From NCBI GenBank assembly GCA_023247935.1, contig JAHFFM010000115.1, positions 1 through 6,412 on the forward strand: a stretch of DNA of 6,412 nt, written 5' to 3'. Positions within the stretch are counted from its first letter, which is position 1; each line of letters starts with the position of its first letter. A program made the translations under genes and the position numbers. The notes under the pieces are model-generated. The model made no database searches. It saw only the letters and a program-made list of their open reading frames with translations, and was not told the DNA's origin. Positions 1-6,412 of this stretch are shown here, piece after piece. Source of the DNA: Candidatus Omnitrophota bacterium (GTDB lineage Bacteria; Omnitrophota; Gorgyraeia; 2-02-FULL-51-18).

Positions 1-3000
1 GCGATGGGTACGCGAGTCACCGCCGGTACGGGTAAAGGGGTCAAAGACGCCTTTTTAGCTTCCATACTTTGAATGATTTCCTGAGCATGTTTGCCTTCCA
101 CATGATCCTTCTTCGCCTGTTCGATCATGTCGCGCACTTTAGGATATTCGCTCAAATAAGGCGCCAAAACGCCCCACTCTTCAACTGCTTTGGCATAATT
201 CCCACTGTCGTAATAACTTTTTCCGGTTTCAAAAGTATGCTCGACCCATTTCTGTCTTTGTTCAAATGCTTTGTCTATTTCAAGCTTCTTCATATTGGCG
301 GCTTCCGCCTCACCTTTGAATTTTTGGTCCGCTTCCTGCAAAATACCGATAACTTCATCTTCGTTTTTAAGCTGCACAGGTCTCTTGGTTGCGGCAGAGC
401 CATCTTCGCCGACCAAATTTTTACCGGCCGCAATCTGGTCATAGCTTTGCCGCAATGACTCGATCAGTCTCTTAAGAATGCCCTGGTCTTCAAGATAAGG
501 CAGCAGCCTCTCCCACTGACCTAGAGCCTCATCATACTGACTTTGTTCATAAAAAACTTTTCCTTTATTGAAAGTCGTGACGCTCCATTCCTGCCGTTCG
601 GCCATGGTTTTTTCCATTTGGCCTTTTTTATCCTGGTATTCCTCGGCTTCTTTCTTGAGCTTGCCATCCGCTTCGGATAAAAACTTCATCATTTGCTCGC
701 CATAGGGCAATTTTAATCCCTGATACTGGCCGGCGGCGGCGTCCACCGCGGCTTTTTTGGCGGATGATGAATCCGTATAGCTTTGTTTGACGGCTTCGAG
801 AAGTTTTTGCAAACCGGATTCATCTTCAAAGTAGGGCACAAGTTTTCCCCATGCTTTCAAAGCGTCTTCGTATTTAGCCTGTAAATATAAAGTCTTGCCG
901 GACTCAAAAGCGTCTTGTATCCACTTTTGTTTCTCGGAATATTGCTGCTCGGAACGAATTTTAGCGGCATTAGCCTCCAGCGCTTCGCTCTTCACCTTCT
1001 CATTTAATTCCATGAGAAGCACTCCCAGCTCATCCGGCGCGGAAAATTTGGCATTTTTCTTTTGTTCGGCTTGCTGGAGAATTCCGGAAGACTCAAGAGA
1101 CACTTTCAAGTTCCGGTCAAAATCAGAAATTAACTTCTCCAGCTGCGCCCCATTGTCCAGGAAAGGCAATAAAGTCCTCCACTCGGACACGGCGTCCTGA
1201 TAACGCCCTTGAGAAAAAGCCAATTTGCCTTTTTCAAACGTAACATTGACCCAGCTTTTCCGGTCATCGATTAATTTTTCCGTTTGGGATGAGCGGCTCT
1301 TCAAATCAAATATTTGGTCACGGTAAGTTTGATTCGCGGTTTCAAGAATTTGAGTCAATTCGGCCGGAGATTCCAGGCGCACATCTTTTTTGGCCAAAGT
1401 TTCCTGGTTTTGATCTTTAGCGGCAAGATACATTTGATAGCTTTGGTCGGCCTTGGCCAAAGTTTCCATAATTTCCTTTTCATCATTCAAAGATGGAGCC
1501 ATGGAACGCCACGCGGCAAACGCGTCGCTCAACTTACCCTGGTCATAAAATGCTTTTCCGTCGTCATACATCTTTTTGATGGCCGCTTGTTTTTCGGCGA
1601 GGACTTTTTCCGTTCTTTCCCGGGAAATGTCGGAAACCTGTCTTTCTTTGTCTAATTTGAAAATCGCGTCCGCCAAAATCACGGGTAAATCCGCGGGCAC
1701 CGCAAATTTGGCGGCAAGCTTGGTTTCCGCGTCACTCGCGTCTTTTTGCGTGGCCACAAAATTTCTGTAGCTGGCTGAAAGATTGTCTATTAATACTTTT
1801 ATCTTGGTGCCATCCTGCATATAAGGAGGAAGTTGACCCCAGGTCTTGATCGCTTGTTCCCATTGGTTCGCGTCATAAAATTTCTTGCCCTGCGCAAAAA
1901 TTTCGTTCATTTCGGTTGTCTTGGCGCTTTGGGCCTGCTTCGCTTTTTCTTGCCGCGAGATAACTTCCACGTTCATCGCGTCTAATTTTTGTGAAAATTC
2001 CGCCAAAACTTCGGCCATGCCGTCGGGAGGCGTTAAAGGTTCTTTGGATTTTGCTTCTATAGCCTGGGCTGTTTTTTGAGCGTCCAGCAAATTCTGATAA
2101 CGCAAAGGCAAACCGGTTAAAATAGGTTGAATTTGCGGATGCTCTTTCATTTCCGGCGCTAAACCGGACCAATACTGAATAGCCTCGGAATACTTCCCAA
2201 CCTGATAATAAGCCTTGCCTTTCTCAAAGGTCGAATTGAGCCAGGCTTCTTTTTCAACGATGCTTTTTTCAGTTTTGGCACGCTGCGACTGCAAGTCCTC
2301 GGTCGAAGTTCTCAATTTATCATCAAATTCCATGAGAATTTTTTGCATTTCAGCCGAAAACGGTATCTTGATGTGATTGTATTCGTTGGCAATGTAATTC
2401 TCGTTGGATTTTCTGGTGTCTTGTAACTTCTGCCATTGAACATGAAAGGTATCGAAAAGCGCCTGAATTCCCTGCTGGTCTTTGAGATAAGGCGCCATGG
2501 CCTCCCATTCGCGCACCGCCTCCTGGGATTTGCCCTGGTCCGCCAAATTTTTCCCGGCGAGGAATTTAGCGTCCACGAATGCCTGACGCTCTTCGGTTTC
2601 TTTCTCGAGCTTCGCGCGGTTGGCGTCCATTTCCTCGATTTCATCGGAAATTTTGCCATGCGCATCGCCCATCATATTCTCCAAACCTTGAGGAGTCTCA
2701 AATTTTGCATTCTTTAACTTGGTTTTTTCTTCTAATTCTTTTTGACTCTTTTGATATTGGTCAAAATTCAGCTCTAATTCTTTCACCAAAGTTTTGGCAG
2801 TGGATTTTTCATCCAAATTATCCACAATTTTCTTCCACTCCACCAAAGCCTGATCAATTCTTCCGGCCTGGGTGTAAACCTTAGCCTTCTCAAAGGCGGC
2901 CATCATGGCGGTTTGGCGGTCTCTGTAGCCGAGCTCAAGGGATTCCTGCTCCGCGCGGACTTGATTGGTTTTTTCTATCAATTGCTGACTGGTGGATGAA

Positions 3001-5981
3001 AGGGTTTTGGCAAGTTCTGCGGATAATTGGATTTTCTGGTCTTTTTTGTTCACCAGCTGGCTTAATTCATTGGAGGCTTTGGTGAATTCAACGTAGTTAT
3101 TCTTAAGATTCTCGATTAAGAGCTTATCTTCGGAGGTAGCCTCTAAAAAGGGAGTGAGTTTTTCCCATTCGGAGATGGCCTGTTCGAGTCTTTGGGTTTG
3201 GAAGAAGATTTTGCCTTTTTCCATCGAACTTAAAATGGCGGATTGACGGCTGGTGAGATCGGCTTGCTGAGTTTGGGTCTCTGCGCGAAGCTGGCTGGTT
3301 TTACGCACCAGGTCTTCAATTTTATTTGAGACTTCCTGAGCCACATCGTCGGGAATTTTGGCCTTCACGTCTTTTTTGGCGGTTACGATCTGACGCTTGG
3401 CATCTGCGTCCAAATAATCGGCATAGGTCATTTTTAGATTTTCAATCATGCTGCGGTCTTTGGAAGTTTCATCCAGGTAGGGCAATAGTTTTTCCCATTC
3501 GGAGAGGGCTTGGTCGATTCTCCCGGCCTGATAAAAAATCCGCCCTTTCTCAAGAGAAGAAACCACAGTGGCATCCCTCGACGTAATATTCGATTCCAGA
3601 CTTTCTCTTTCCCCGCGAAGCTTGTTCGTTTTTTGAATCAAGCCGTTGGAAATATCGAAAATCGCTTTTCGGGAATCCTCGGGTAAATCAATTCTCATTT
3701 TCTTTTTGTCGCGGGCGATTGCTACCTGCTTTTCAGCCTCGGCGGCGTCAAAAGTATTCTGTTTAAAATTGTCCAGCAATTGCTTGTCCTGAGATGCCGG
3801 GTCAAAGTAAACCATGATTTTGTCCCATTCGGCTACGGCTTCAGGATAGCGGCCCGTCTGATAAAATGCTCTGCCTCTTTCCATCGCTGAAAAAATTTCC
3901 GTCCGCTTCGTTTTATAATCTTTATCCAGCGCCCCCAGATCCGCGCGATAGGACGACGCCTTTTGCATGAGCATGTCATTGGTTTTTGAAAGAGAATCTT
4001 TGAGGTCCGCGGGAACCGTTGTTTTAGAAGCATTATTAATCAAAGCTTCTTTGTACGAACGAATCGCTTCCGCGTATTCGGTGTAATTTTGTTTGATTTC
4101 TTCGATCAATGCTTTTTCCTCGGAAGAAGGATCAAGAAGCGGAACGATTTTGTCCCATTCCGCCAAAGCCTGATCTATTTTCCCGGCCTTGGAAGCCAAA
4201 TTTGCCTTGTAGATCGCGGCCGAAACTCTGGCTTGTTTATCGCCGGTAGCCTGCTGGAGCGTCAAACGCTCATTCATCGCCGTTTGTGTGCGGTTTTTCA
4301 ATTCTTGATTGGCTGAGGAAATAAGCTGAGCAAATTCCGCCGGCGGGGTGTAACCGCTGGTGGATTTGGCGCGAACGTCTTTTAAAGCCATATTCTCACG
4401 GGCGGCGCCGGCATAACTGGCCTCCATTTGCTGCAATTGATTCTGCAATTCTTCCCCATTTTCCACCCAAGGCGTGATTTTTTTCCACTCCGCGATGGCT
4501 TCCGGTATGCGGCCGAGCGAGTAATAGCTTTTTCCCTGTTCGAATGCCGAAATAAGTTCCGCCCGCTTAGACGAAACCATGGTTTCGGATTTTTTCCGTT
4601 GATCTTCAGCTTCCCGGGTCTTACCGGCCACTTCGTGATTCGCGTTTTCCACATAACGGAAAAAACCTTCCGGGAGACTTAATTTGTAAGAGCCCACATT
4701 CACGGCGCTTTCATAGGATTTGGTGGTAATTTCATAAGAATTAATAGACCCCTGCGCGGAGAGAAAAGCGGCTTTGGTTACCGGATCCTGGTCAAAATAG
4801 CTGGAAAGAAGCATCCATTCGTCCAAAGCCTCTTTGTATTTGCCTTGAAGATACAAACTTTTTCCTTTTTCAAAGGTTTCGTTGACCCGTTTTTGCTGGT
4901 CTTGGGCGGATAATTGTTTTTCCGTGCCTTCCTTGGTGATTTGAGTGGCCTTGGCATTGAGAGTTCCGGCGGCTTGCTGCCAAAATTTCCTGATTTCTTC
5001 AAGCCCGGGCGGAAGACTGCCGGTAGAATCCGCGGTTTTGGCATAACCAAGCTCTGCCTGACGAAAATCGCGTCTGGCGCTTTTCAAACGCTCAAGCTCC
5101 GCGGTTAATTGTGTCTGGTCTTTTAATTTGTAAGCGAGCTTATCCCATTCCTCCACCGCCAAATCATAATTTCCGGCATCATAGGCTTGCTTGCCCTTTT
5201 CAAAAGTGGAATCCACCCAAGCCTGCTGAAAAACCGCGTCTTTTTCAATGGATTCCTGTCTTGTTTTCAGCTGAACCAGCTCGCTTTCAAGTCTTTGCTG
5301 CGCCGCGGAAAGGATTGCCGGAAATTCATCGGGAATTCTCACCTGGCTCTTGGTGCGCGCCGTCAACTCTTCATTGCTTTTCTGCTGAGAAACCATCTCC
5401 TCGTAATTCTTTTTCACTTTTTGAAATTGAATGTATTCCTGGGAACCTTCGCTGATAAAGGGCTCGATTTTTTTCCATTCTTCGAGAGCTAAACTCCAAT
5501 TGCCGTTTTCATAAGCCACTTGCCCTCTTCGTAAAGTAGAGCGGATCCATGCTTCGCGGTCCGCGGAATCCGATTTGATTTGGTTTCTTTCCTGAACGGC
5601 CGTTTTGAGGGCGGTTTGCAAAGTGTCGTTGGCTTCGGCTAGAACCGGCTTTACTTCGGCGGGGGTTGAAAAATCGCTGATGGGTGCGTTCGCTTTAGCG
5701 GTTCCAGGACCTGAAAGGACCTGGCTTTTCAGATAACCGATGACTTTTTTGAACGAAGGGTATTGATTGAGATAGGGCTCAAGTTTATTCCATTCTTTGT
5801 TGGCCGAATCGTAATCACCGGATTCGTAATAAGTTTTCCCTTTTTGGAAAATTTGATTAACCCAGGCGGCACGGGAATCCTTGGCATTGTCGGCGAAAGC
5901 TGGCGAGGAAAAAATAAAGGTATGGTTGAATAAAATTAAAACGAGTAGAAAGAAGCTTATCTGCGTCCGAAATGTTTTCAT
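1..5981 (-). CDS. Giant exported TPR-like repeat protein, C-terminus outside the window (at least 1,993 aa)
   Basis: The frame is open over 1,993 complete codons, from the ATG at 5979-5981 to the left edge, with no in-frame stop in a full manual translation. An in-frame TGA (5982-5984) directly precedes the ATG and another stop lies a few codons further up, so this is the first possible ATG. I see no convincing Shine-Dalgarno; only GGGCCC lies close upstream. Layout: signal peptide at residues 1-30, then at least 18 units of about 110 residues, then a Pro-rich stretch at 1979-1993. Each unit has one TPR-like hairpin ending in [E]-W-x-K/x-[LIV]-x-P-[YF]-[LF], then a K/E/Q-rich helical linker. 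No cysteine was found. TPR families bind proteins and act as scaffolds; a periplasmic or surface scaffold, spacer or filament role is inference. No enzymatic motif is visible and I recognise no named family. It stands alone in the window, so context gives no function. Confidence 0.95.
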   Translation of the reverse strand, partial: MKTFRTQISFFLLVLILFNHTFIFSSPAFADNAKDSRAAWVNQIFQKGKTYYESGDYDSANKEWNKLEPYLNQYPSFKKVIGYLKSQVLSGPGTAKANAPISDFSTPAEVKPVLAEANDTLQTALKTAVQERNQIKSDSADREAWIRSTLRRGQVAYENGNWSLALEEWKKIEPFISEGSQEYIQFQKVKKNYEEMVSQQKSNEELTARTKSQVRIPDEFPAILSAAQQRLESELVQLKTRQESIEKDAVFQQAWVDSTFEKGKQAYDAGNYDLAVEEWDKLAYKLKDQTQLTAELERLKSARRDFRQAELGYAKTADSTGSLPPGLEEIRKFWQQAAGTLNAKATQITKEGTEKQLSAQDQQKRVNETFEKGKSLYLQGKYKEALDEWMLLSSYFDQDPVTKAAFLSAQGSINSYEITTKSYESAVNVGSYKLSLPEGFFRYVENANHEVAGKTREAEDQRKKSETMVSSKRAELISAFEQGKSYYSLGRIPEAIAEWKKITPWVENGEELQNQLQQMEASYAGAARENMALKDVRAKSTSGYTPPAEFAQLISSANQELKNRTQTAMNERLTLQQATGDKQARVSAAIYKANLASKAGKIDQALAEWDKIVPLLDPSSEEKALIEEIKQNYTEYAEAIRSYKEALINNASKTTVPADLKDSLSKTNDMLMQKASSYRADLGALDKDYKTKRTEIFSAMERGRAFYQTGRYPEAVAEWDKIMVYFDPASQDKQLLDNFKQNTFDAAEAEKQVAIARDKKKMRIDLPEDSRKAIFDISNGLIQKTNKLRGERESLESNITSRDATVVSSLEKGRIFYQAGRIDQALSEWEKLLPYLDETSKDRSMIENLKMTYADYLDADAKRQIVTAKKDVKAKIPDDVAQEVSNKIEDLVRKTSQLRAETQTQQADLTSRQSAILSSMEKGKIFFQTQRLEQAISEWEKLTPFLEATSEDKLLIENLKNNYVEFTKASNELSQLVNKKDQKIQLSAELAKTLSSTSQQLIEKTNQVRAEQESLELGYRDRQTAMMAAFEKAKVYTQAGRIDQALVEWKKIVDNLDEKSTAKTLVKELELNFDQYQKSQKELEEKTKLKNAKFETPQGLENMMGDAHGKISDEIEEMDANRAKLEKETEERQAFVDAKFLAGKNLADQGKSQEAVREWEAMAPYLKDQQGIQALFDTFHVQWQKLQDTRKSNENYIANEYNHIKIPFSAEMQKILMEFDDKLRTSTEDLQSQRAKTEKSIVEKEAWLNSTFEKGKAYYQVGKYSEAIQYWSGLAPEMKEHPQIQPILTGLPLRYQNLLDAQKTAQAIEAKSKEPLTPPDGMAEVLAEFSQKLDAMNVEVISRQEKAKQAQSAKTTEMNEIFAQGKKFYDANQWEQAIKTWGQLPPYMQDGTKIKVLIDNLSASYRNFVATQKDASDAETKLAAKFAVPADLPVILADAIFKLDKERQVSDISRERTEKVLAEKQAAIKKMYDDGKAFYDQGKLSDAFAAWRSMAPSLNDEKEIMETLAKADQSYQMYLAAKDQNQETLAKKDVRLESPAELTQILETANQTYRDQIFDLKSRSSQTEKLIDDRKSWVNVTFEKGKLAFSQGRYQDAVSEWRTLLPFLDNGAQLEKLISDFDRNLKVSLESSGILQQAEQKKNAKFSAPDELGVLLMELNEKVKSEALEANAAKIRSEQQYSEKQKWIQDAFESGKTLYLQAKYEDALKAWGKLVPYFEDESGLQKLLEAVKQSYTDSSSAKKAAVDAAAGQYQGLKLPYGEQMMKFLSEADGKLKKEAEEYQDKKGQMEKTMAERQEWSVTTFNKGKVFYEQSQYDEALGQWERLLPYLEDQGILKRLIESLRQSYDQIAAGKNLVGEDGSAATKRPVQLKNEDEVIGILQEADQKFKGEAEAANMKKLEIDKAFEQRQKWVEHTFETGKSYYDSGNYAKAVEEWGVLAPYLSEYPKVRDMIEQAKKDHVEGKHAQEIIQSMEAKKASLTPLPVPAVTRVPI
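3..47 (-). other. Proline-rich segment ending the visible repeat array (residues 1979-1993)
   Basis: After the 18th W24 (residue 1936) the helix-forming linker runs on to about residue 1978. The sequence then becomes L-T-P-L-P-V-P-A-V-T-R-V-P-I, with four prolines in eleven residues. In earlier units this place carries a single Pro followed by a helix. The change suggests a flexible or extended linker leading to a different C-terminal region, but only 15 residues can be seen, so a merely divergent repeat is possible. Confidence 0.55.
48..5864 (-). repeat. 18 tandem ~110-residue protein repeats, one TPR-like hairpin each
   Basis: The invariant tryptophan at TPR-like position 24 falls at residues 64, 169, 279, 389, 499, 609, 719, 829, 939, 1049, 1159, 1271, 1381, 1491, 1601, 1711, 1823 and 1936. 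Spacings are 105, then 110 nine times, 112, 110 four times, 112 and 113. Most units show W/F0, F5, K-G8-K, Y/F12, G15, Y17, A20, E23, W24, P29 and Y/F30. The glycine, tyrosine, alanine and aromatic positions match a TPR helical pair. About 46-52 residues after W24 comes a second conserved spot, [ILVT]-P-x-[EDG]-[LF]-x-x-[IL]-L, followed by a charged helix rich in E, K, Q and R that leads into the next W0. Units 12-14 and 16-17 lose the Glu before W24 (Q-Y-W, K-T-W, A-A-W, K-A-W, G-Q-W). The repeats are diverged at DNA level, so the expansion is old. Confidence 0.93.
2802..4022 (-). repeat. Least diverged block of the array (about units 7-10)
   Basis: Within residues about 654-1060 the linkers share L-x-x-K-[TA]-[NS]-x-x-R-[GA]-[ED], starting at residues 671, 781, 891 and 1001, each exactly 110 residues apart. 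The hairpins also resemble each other: the words G-R-I-D-Q-A-L recur in units 8 and 10 (G-K-I-D-Q-A-L in unit 6), while units 7 and 9 carry Q-T-[GQ]-R in that place. On the DNA, the plus-strand word TTTTTCCCATTCGGAGA recurs at about 3159 and 3489. This block probably reflects the most recent duplications within the gene, possibly of two-unit segments. Confidence 0.7.
5892..5981 (-). other. Sec signal peptide of the giant protein (residues 1-30)
   Basis: The N-terminus begins MKTFRTQ, with two positive charges. A hydrophobic core rich in F, L, I and V follows at residues 8-24, then a polar S-S-P turn and A-F-A before D31. This A-x-A is a classical signal peptidase I site, with cleavage predicted after residue 30. 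No lipobox cysteine is present, so it is not a lipoprotein signal. The mature protein starts D-N-A-K-D, and the first TPR-like unit begins at W40. Export across the inner membrane is therefore well supported; the final location (periplasm, outer membrane or outside) cannot be seen here. Confidence 0.88.
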
Positions 5982-6016
5982 TCAGGGCCCAATTTATAAG
6001 AATCGTGAATCTATAA

Positions 6017-6034
6017 ATACTGTAAATACAGTAT
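6017..6034. promoter_or_regulatory. Perfect 18-nt palindrome, candidate operator upstream of the giant gene
   Basis: ATACTGTA-AA-TACAGTAT is an exact inverted repeat with 8-nt arms and a 2-nt centre. Its near edge lies 36 bases upstream of the start codon. CTGT-N4-ACAG half-sites recall dimeric repressor sites; the E. coli LexA box has the same half-sites but an N8 core, so I do not call LexA. A further single TACTGTA half-site lies at 6251-6257. On the minus strand TATACT (6030-6035) inside the palindrome could serve as a -10 element, so binding here would be placed to block transcription. The protein that binds is unknown. Confidence 0.5.
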
Positions 6035-6060
6035 ATTTATTGACCTACCTAAAAATAATG
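6030..6060 (-). promoter_or_regulatory. Weak candidate promoter for the giant gene
   Basis: On the minus strand TATACT (complement of 6030-6035) matches the sigma70 -10 consensus at five of six positions. With 17-bp spacing the upstream hexamer would be TTATTT, a poor -35 match. A TATAAA (complement of 5993-5998) closer to the gene is an alternative -10, also without a clear -35. The assignment rests mainly on position and AT richness. Confidence 0.25.
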
Positions 6061-6224
6061 AGCCAAACGGGTGGCGCATGAAATCTATTCTTATTTATCC
6101 AAAAAGGACAGCACATCGCAACCCGAAGTCTTTTCTTGAGGTCCTGATAGCGTTTTTGGATAAATAAGAATAGGTTTCATGTGACAGGACCCGTTTGTTT
6201 CATTATTTTTAAGTAACTCAATAG
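6037..6224. repeat. Long imperfect inverted repeat (~188 nt), MITE-like or long-hairpin element
   Basis: The arms pair in nested blocks: 6077-6105 with 6153-6181 (29 positions, all paired in RNA, one as G-U), 6064-6072 with 6189-6197 (9 bp), 6050-6061 with 6200-6211 (12 bp), 6046-6048 with 6213-6215, and 6038-6043 with 6218-6223. An internal loop (GGCG against TGACAGG) separates the inner two blocks. The apical region 6106-6152 (47 nt) may close further through GGAC/GTCC (6106-6109 with 6141-6144). AGTATA lies at both feet (6030-6035 and 6223-6228) and could be a short target duplication, but it may be chance in AT-rich DNA. No transposase is present, so a non-autonomous element or a structured RNA are both possible. 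Confidence 0.85.
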
Positions 6225-6330
6225 TATAATTTTACTTAATATACCATATGTACTGTAGAGGATAAATTAAATTTGGATGGATTTTAGGCTCTATTGACCT
6301 TCGCATAAATAATAGGAGGTTTGGACGAGA
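6225..6330. other. AT-rich spacer with no supported gene
   Basis: This stretch contains no frame with a plausible start and length on either strand. It holds the TACTGTA half-site at 6251-6257 and a degenerate direct repeat of the hairpin foot at 6292-6316. An AGGAGG at 6314-6319 looks like a ribosome binding site but has no start codon at a suitable distance followed by a lasting frame. Confidence 0.6.
6292..6316 (+). repeat. Degenerate direct repeat of the hairpin's left foot
   Basis: Positions 6292-6316 match 6038-6062 at 19 of 25 bases without gaps. TATTGACCT is identical over nine bases and a second identical block, AAATAAT, follows in the same register. Both copies are in the same orientation, 254 bases apart. 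It could be the end of a second, decayed copy of the same element. Chance is less likely for the exact 9-mer plus a registered second block, but cannot be excluded. Confidence 0.45.
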
Positions 6331-6412
6331 GGATTTTGGAGCGAGACAAGGAGAGAGAAGGAGGCATAGCGGGGACTATGCCGACGACGAACGACGCAGT
6401 CGCAGCCCAAAA
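6331..6412. repeat. GC-rich palindromic (REP-like) element, cut by the window edge
   Basis: The outer arms TTTTGG (6334-6339) and CCAAAA (6407-6412) are complementary and reach the window edge. GCGA (6341-6344) pairs with TCGC (6400-6403). The centre is an exact hairpin, GGCATAG (6363-6369) and CTATGCC (6376-6382) around a CGGGGA loop. Composition (GA-rich left half, GACGACGA-type right half) differs sharply from the AT-rich DNA before it. One plus-strand frame reads with the words RRRHSGDYADD and RRSRSPK but has no start codon. I judge it an interspersed repeat rather than a gene. That similar palindromes occur in many copies in uncultured bacterial genomes is from memory and was not searched. 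Confidence 0.65.

Noticed and set aside
48..5864. CRISPR array or DNA satellite from the 330-base period
   Set aside because: The period follows a coding unit, units are diverged in DNA, and conservation is at amino-acid level.
1..5900. Many open frames of 64-129 codons on the plus strand, and shorter minus-strand ones in other frames, within the giant gene
   Set aside because: They are all antisense or out-of-frame to a continuous, conserved repeat-coding frame. Their translations are rich in F, R, S and P, as expected from complementing K/E/Q-rich codons, and they show no domain sense.
6017..6034. LexA (SOS) box
   Set aside because: Half-sites CTGT/ACAG agree with the E. coli type but the core is 4 instead of 8 bases, and the gene has no link to DNA repair.
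5881..6081. Plus-strand frame of 66 codons spanning the gene start and the left hairpin arm
   Set aside because: It is the antisense of the signal peptide followed by AT-rich intergenic DNA. No conserved features and no ribosome binding site are seen.
6050..6211. Rho-independent terminator from the CAAACGGGT/ACCCGTTTG stem followed by a T-rich run
   Set aside because: The stem encloses more than 100 bases and the T-rich stretch is itself part of the inverted repeat. It lies upstream, not downstream, of the only gene. Bidirectional termination for genes outside the window cannot be excluded.
6314..6319. AGGAGG as ribosome binding site of a plus-strand gene
   Set aside because: No ATG, GTG or TTG at 5-10 bases opens a sustained frame; the following DNA is the palindromic element.
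6331..6412. Arg-rich coding frame through the right-edge palindrome
   Set aside because: No start codon in frame in the window, and the sequence is explained by a palindromic repeat. Coding is unlikely.

Overview
The window is dominated by one giant gene on the minus strand. It starts at an ATG at 5979-5981 and runs, without a stop, off the left edge. At least 1,993 codons are visible and the C-terminus lies outside the window. I translated the whole frame by hand and found no in-frame stop. The product has a Sec-type signal peptide (residues 1-30), followed by at least 18 tandem units of about 110 residues. Each unit holds one TPR-like helical hairpin (G8, Y/F12, G15, Y17, A20, W24, P29 in TPR-like numbering) and a long charged helical linker with a recurrent hydrophobic-P-x-E/D/G-L motif. 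The last visible unit gives way to a proline-rich stretch at the window edge. I recognise no named family; the best description is an exported giant TPR-like / alpha-solenoid repeat protein. Every long plus-strand reading frame between 1 and 5980 is an antisense shadow of this gene.

The remaining 430 bases (5982-6412) hold no gene I can support but are dense in structure. From left to right there is a perfect 18-nt palindrome that looks like an operator and overlaps a possible -10 element of the giant gene (6017-6034). Next is a long imperfect inverted repeat of about 188 nt with a 29-bp core stem (6037-6224). An AT-rich stretch follows, with a direct repeat of the hairpin foot (6292-6316). 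At the right edge is part of a GC-rich palindromic element (about 6331-6412) that looks like an interspersed REP-like repeat.

Organism: a signal peptide plus a very long cysteine-free repeat protein fits a diderm bacterium. The right-edge palindrome can be read as a peptide with the words HSGDYA and RRSRSPK. From memory only, this resembles interspersed palindromes in genomes of uncultured phyla such as Omnitrophota, which are also known for giant proteins. I hold that placement at low confidence.

There is only one gene, so no pathway can be inferred. The main points of interest are the strict 110-residue register of the repeat protein and the structured, possibly mobile, DNA just upstream of its start.
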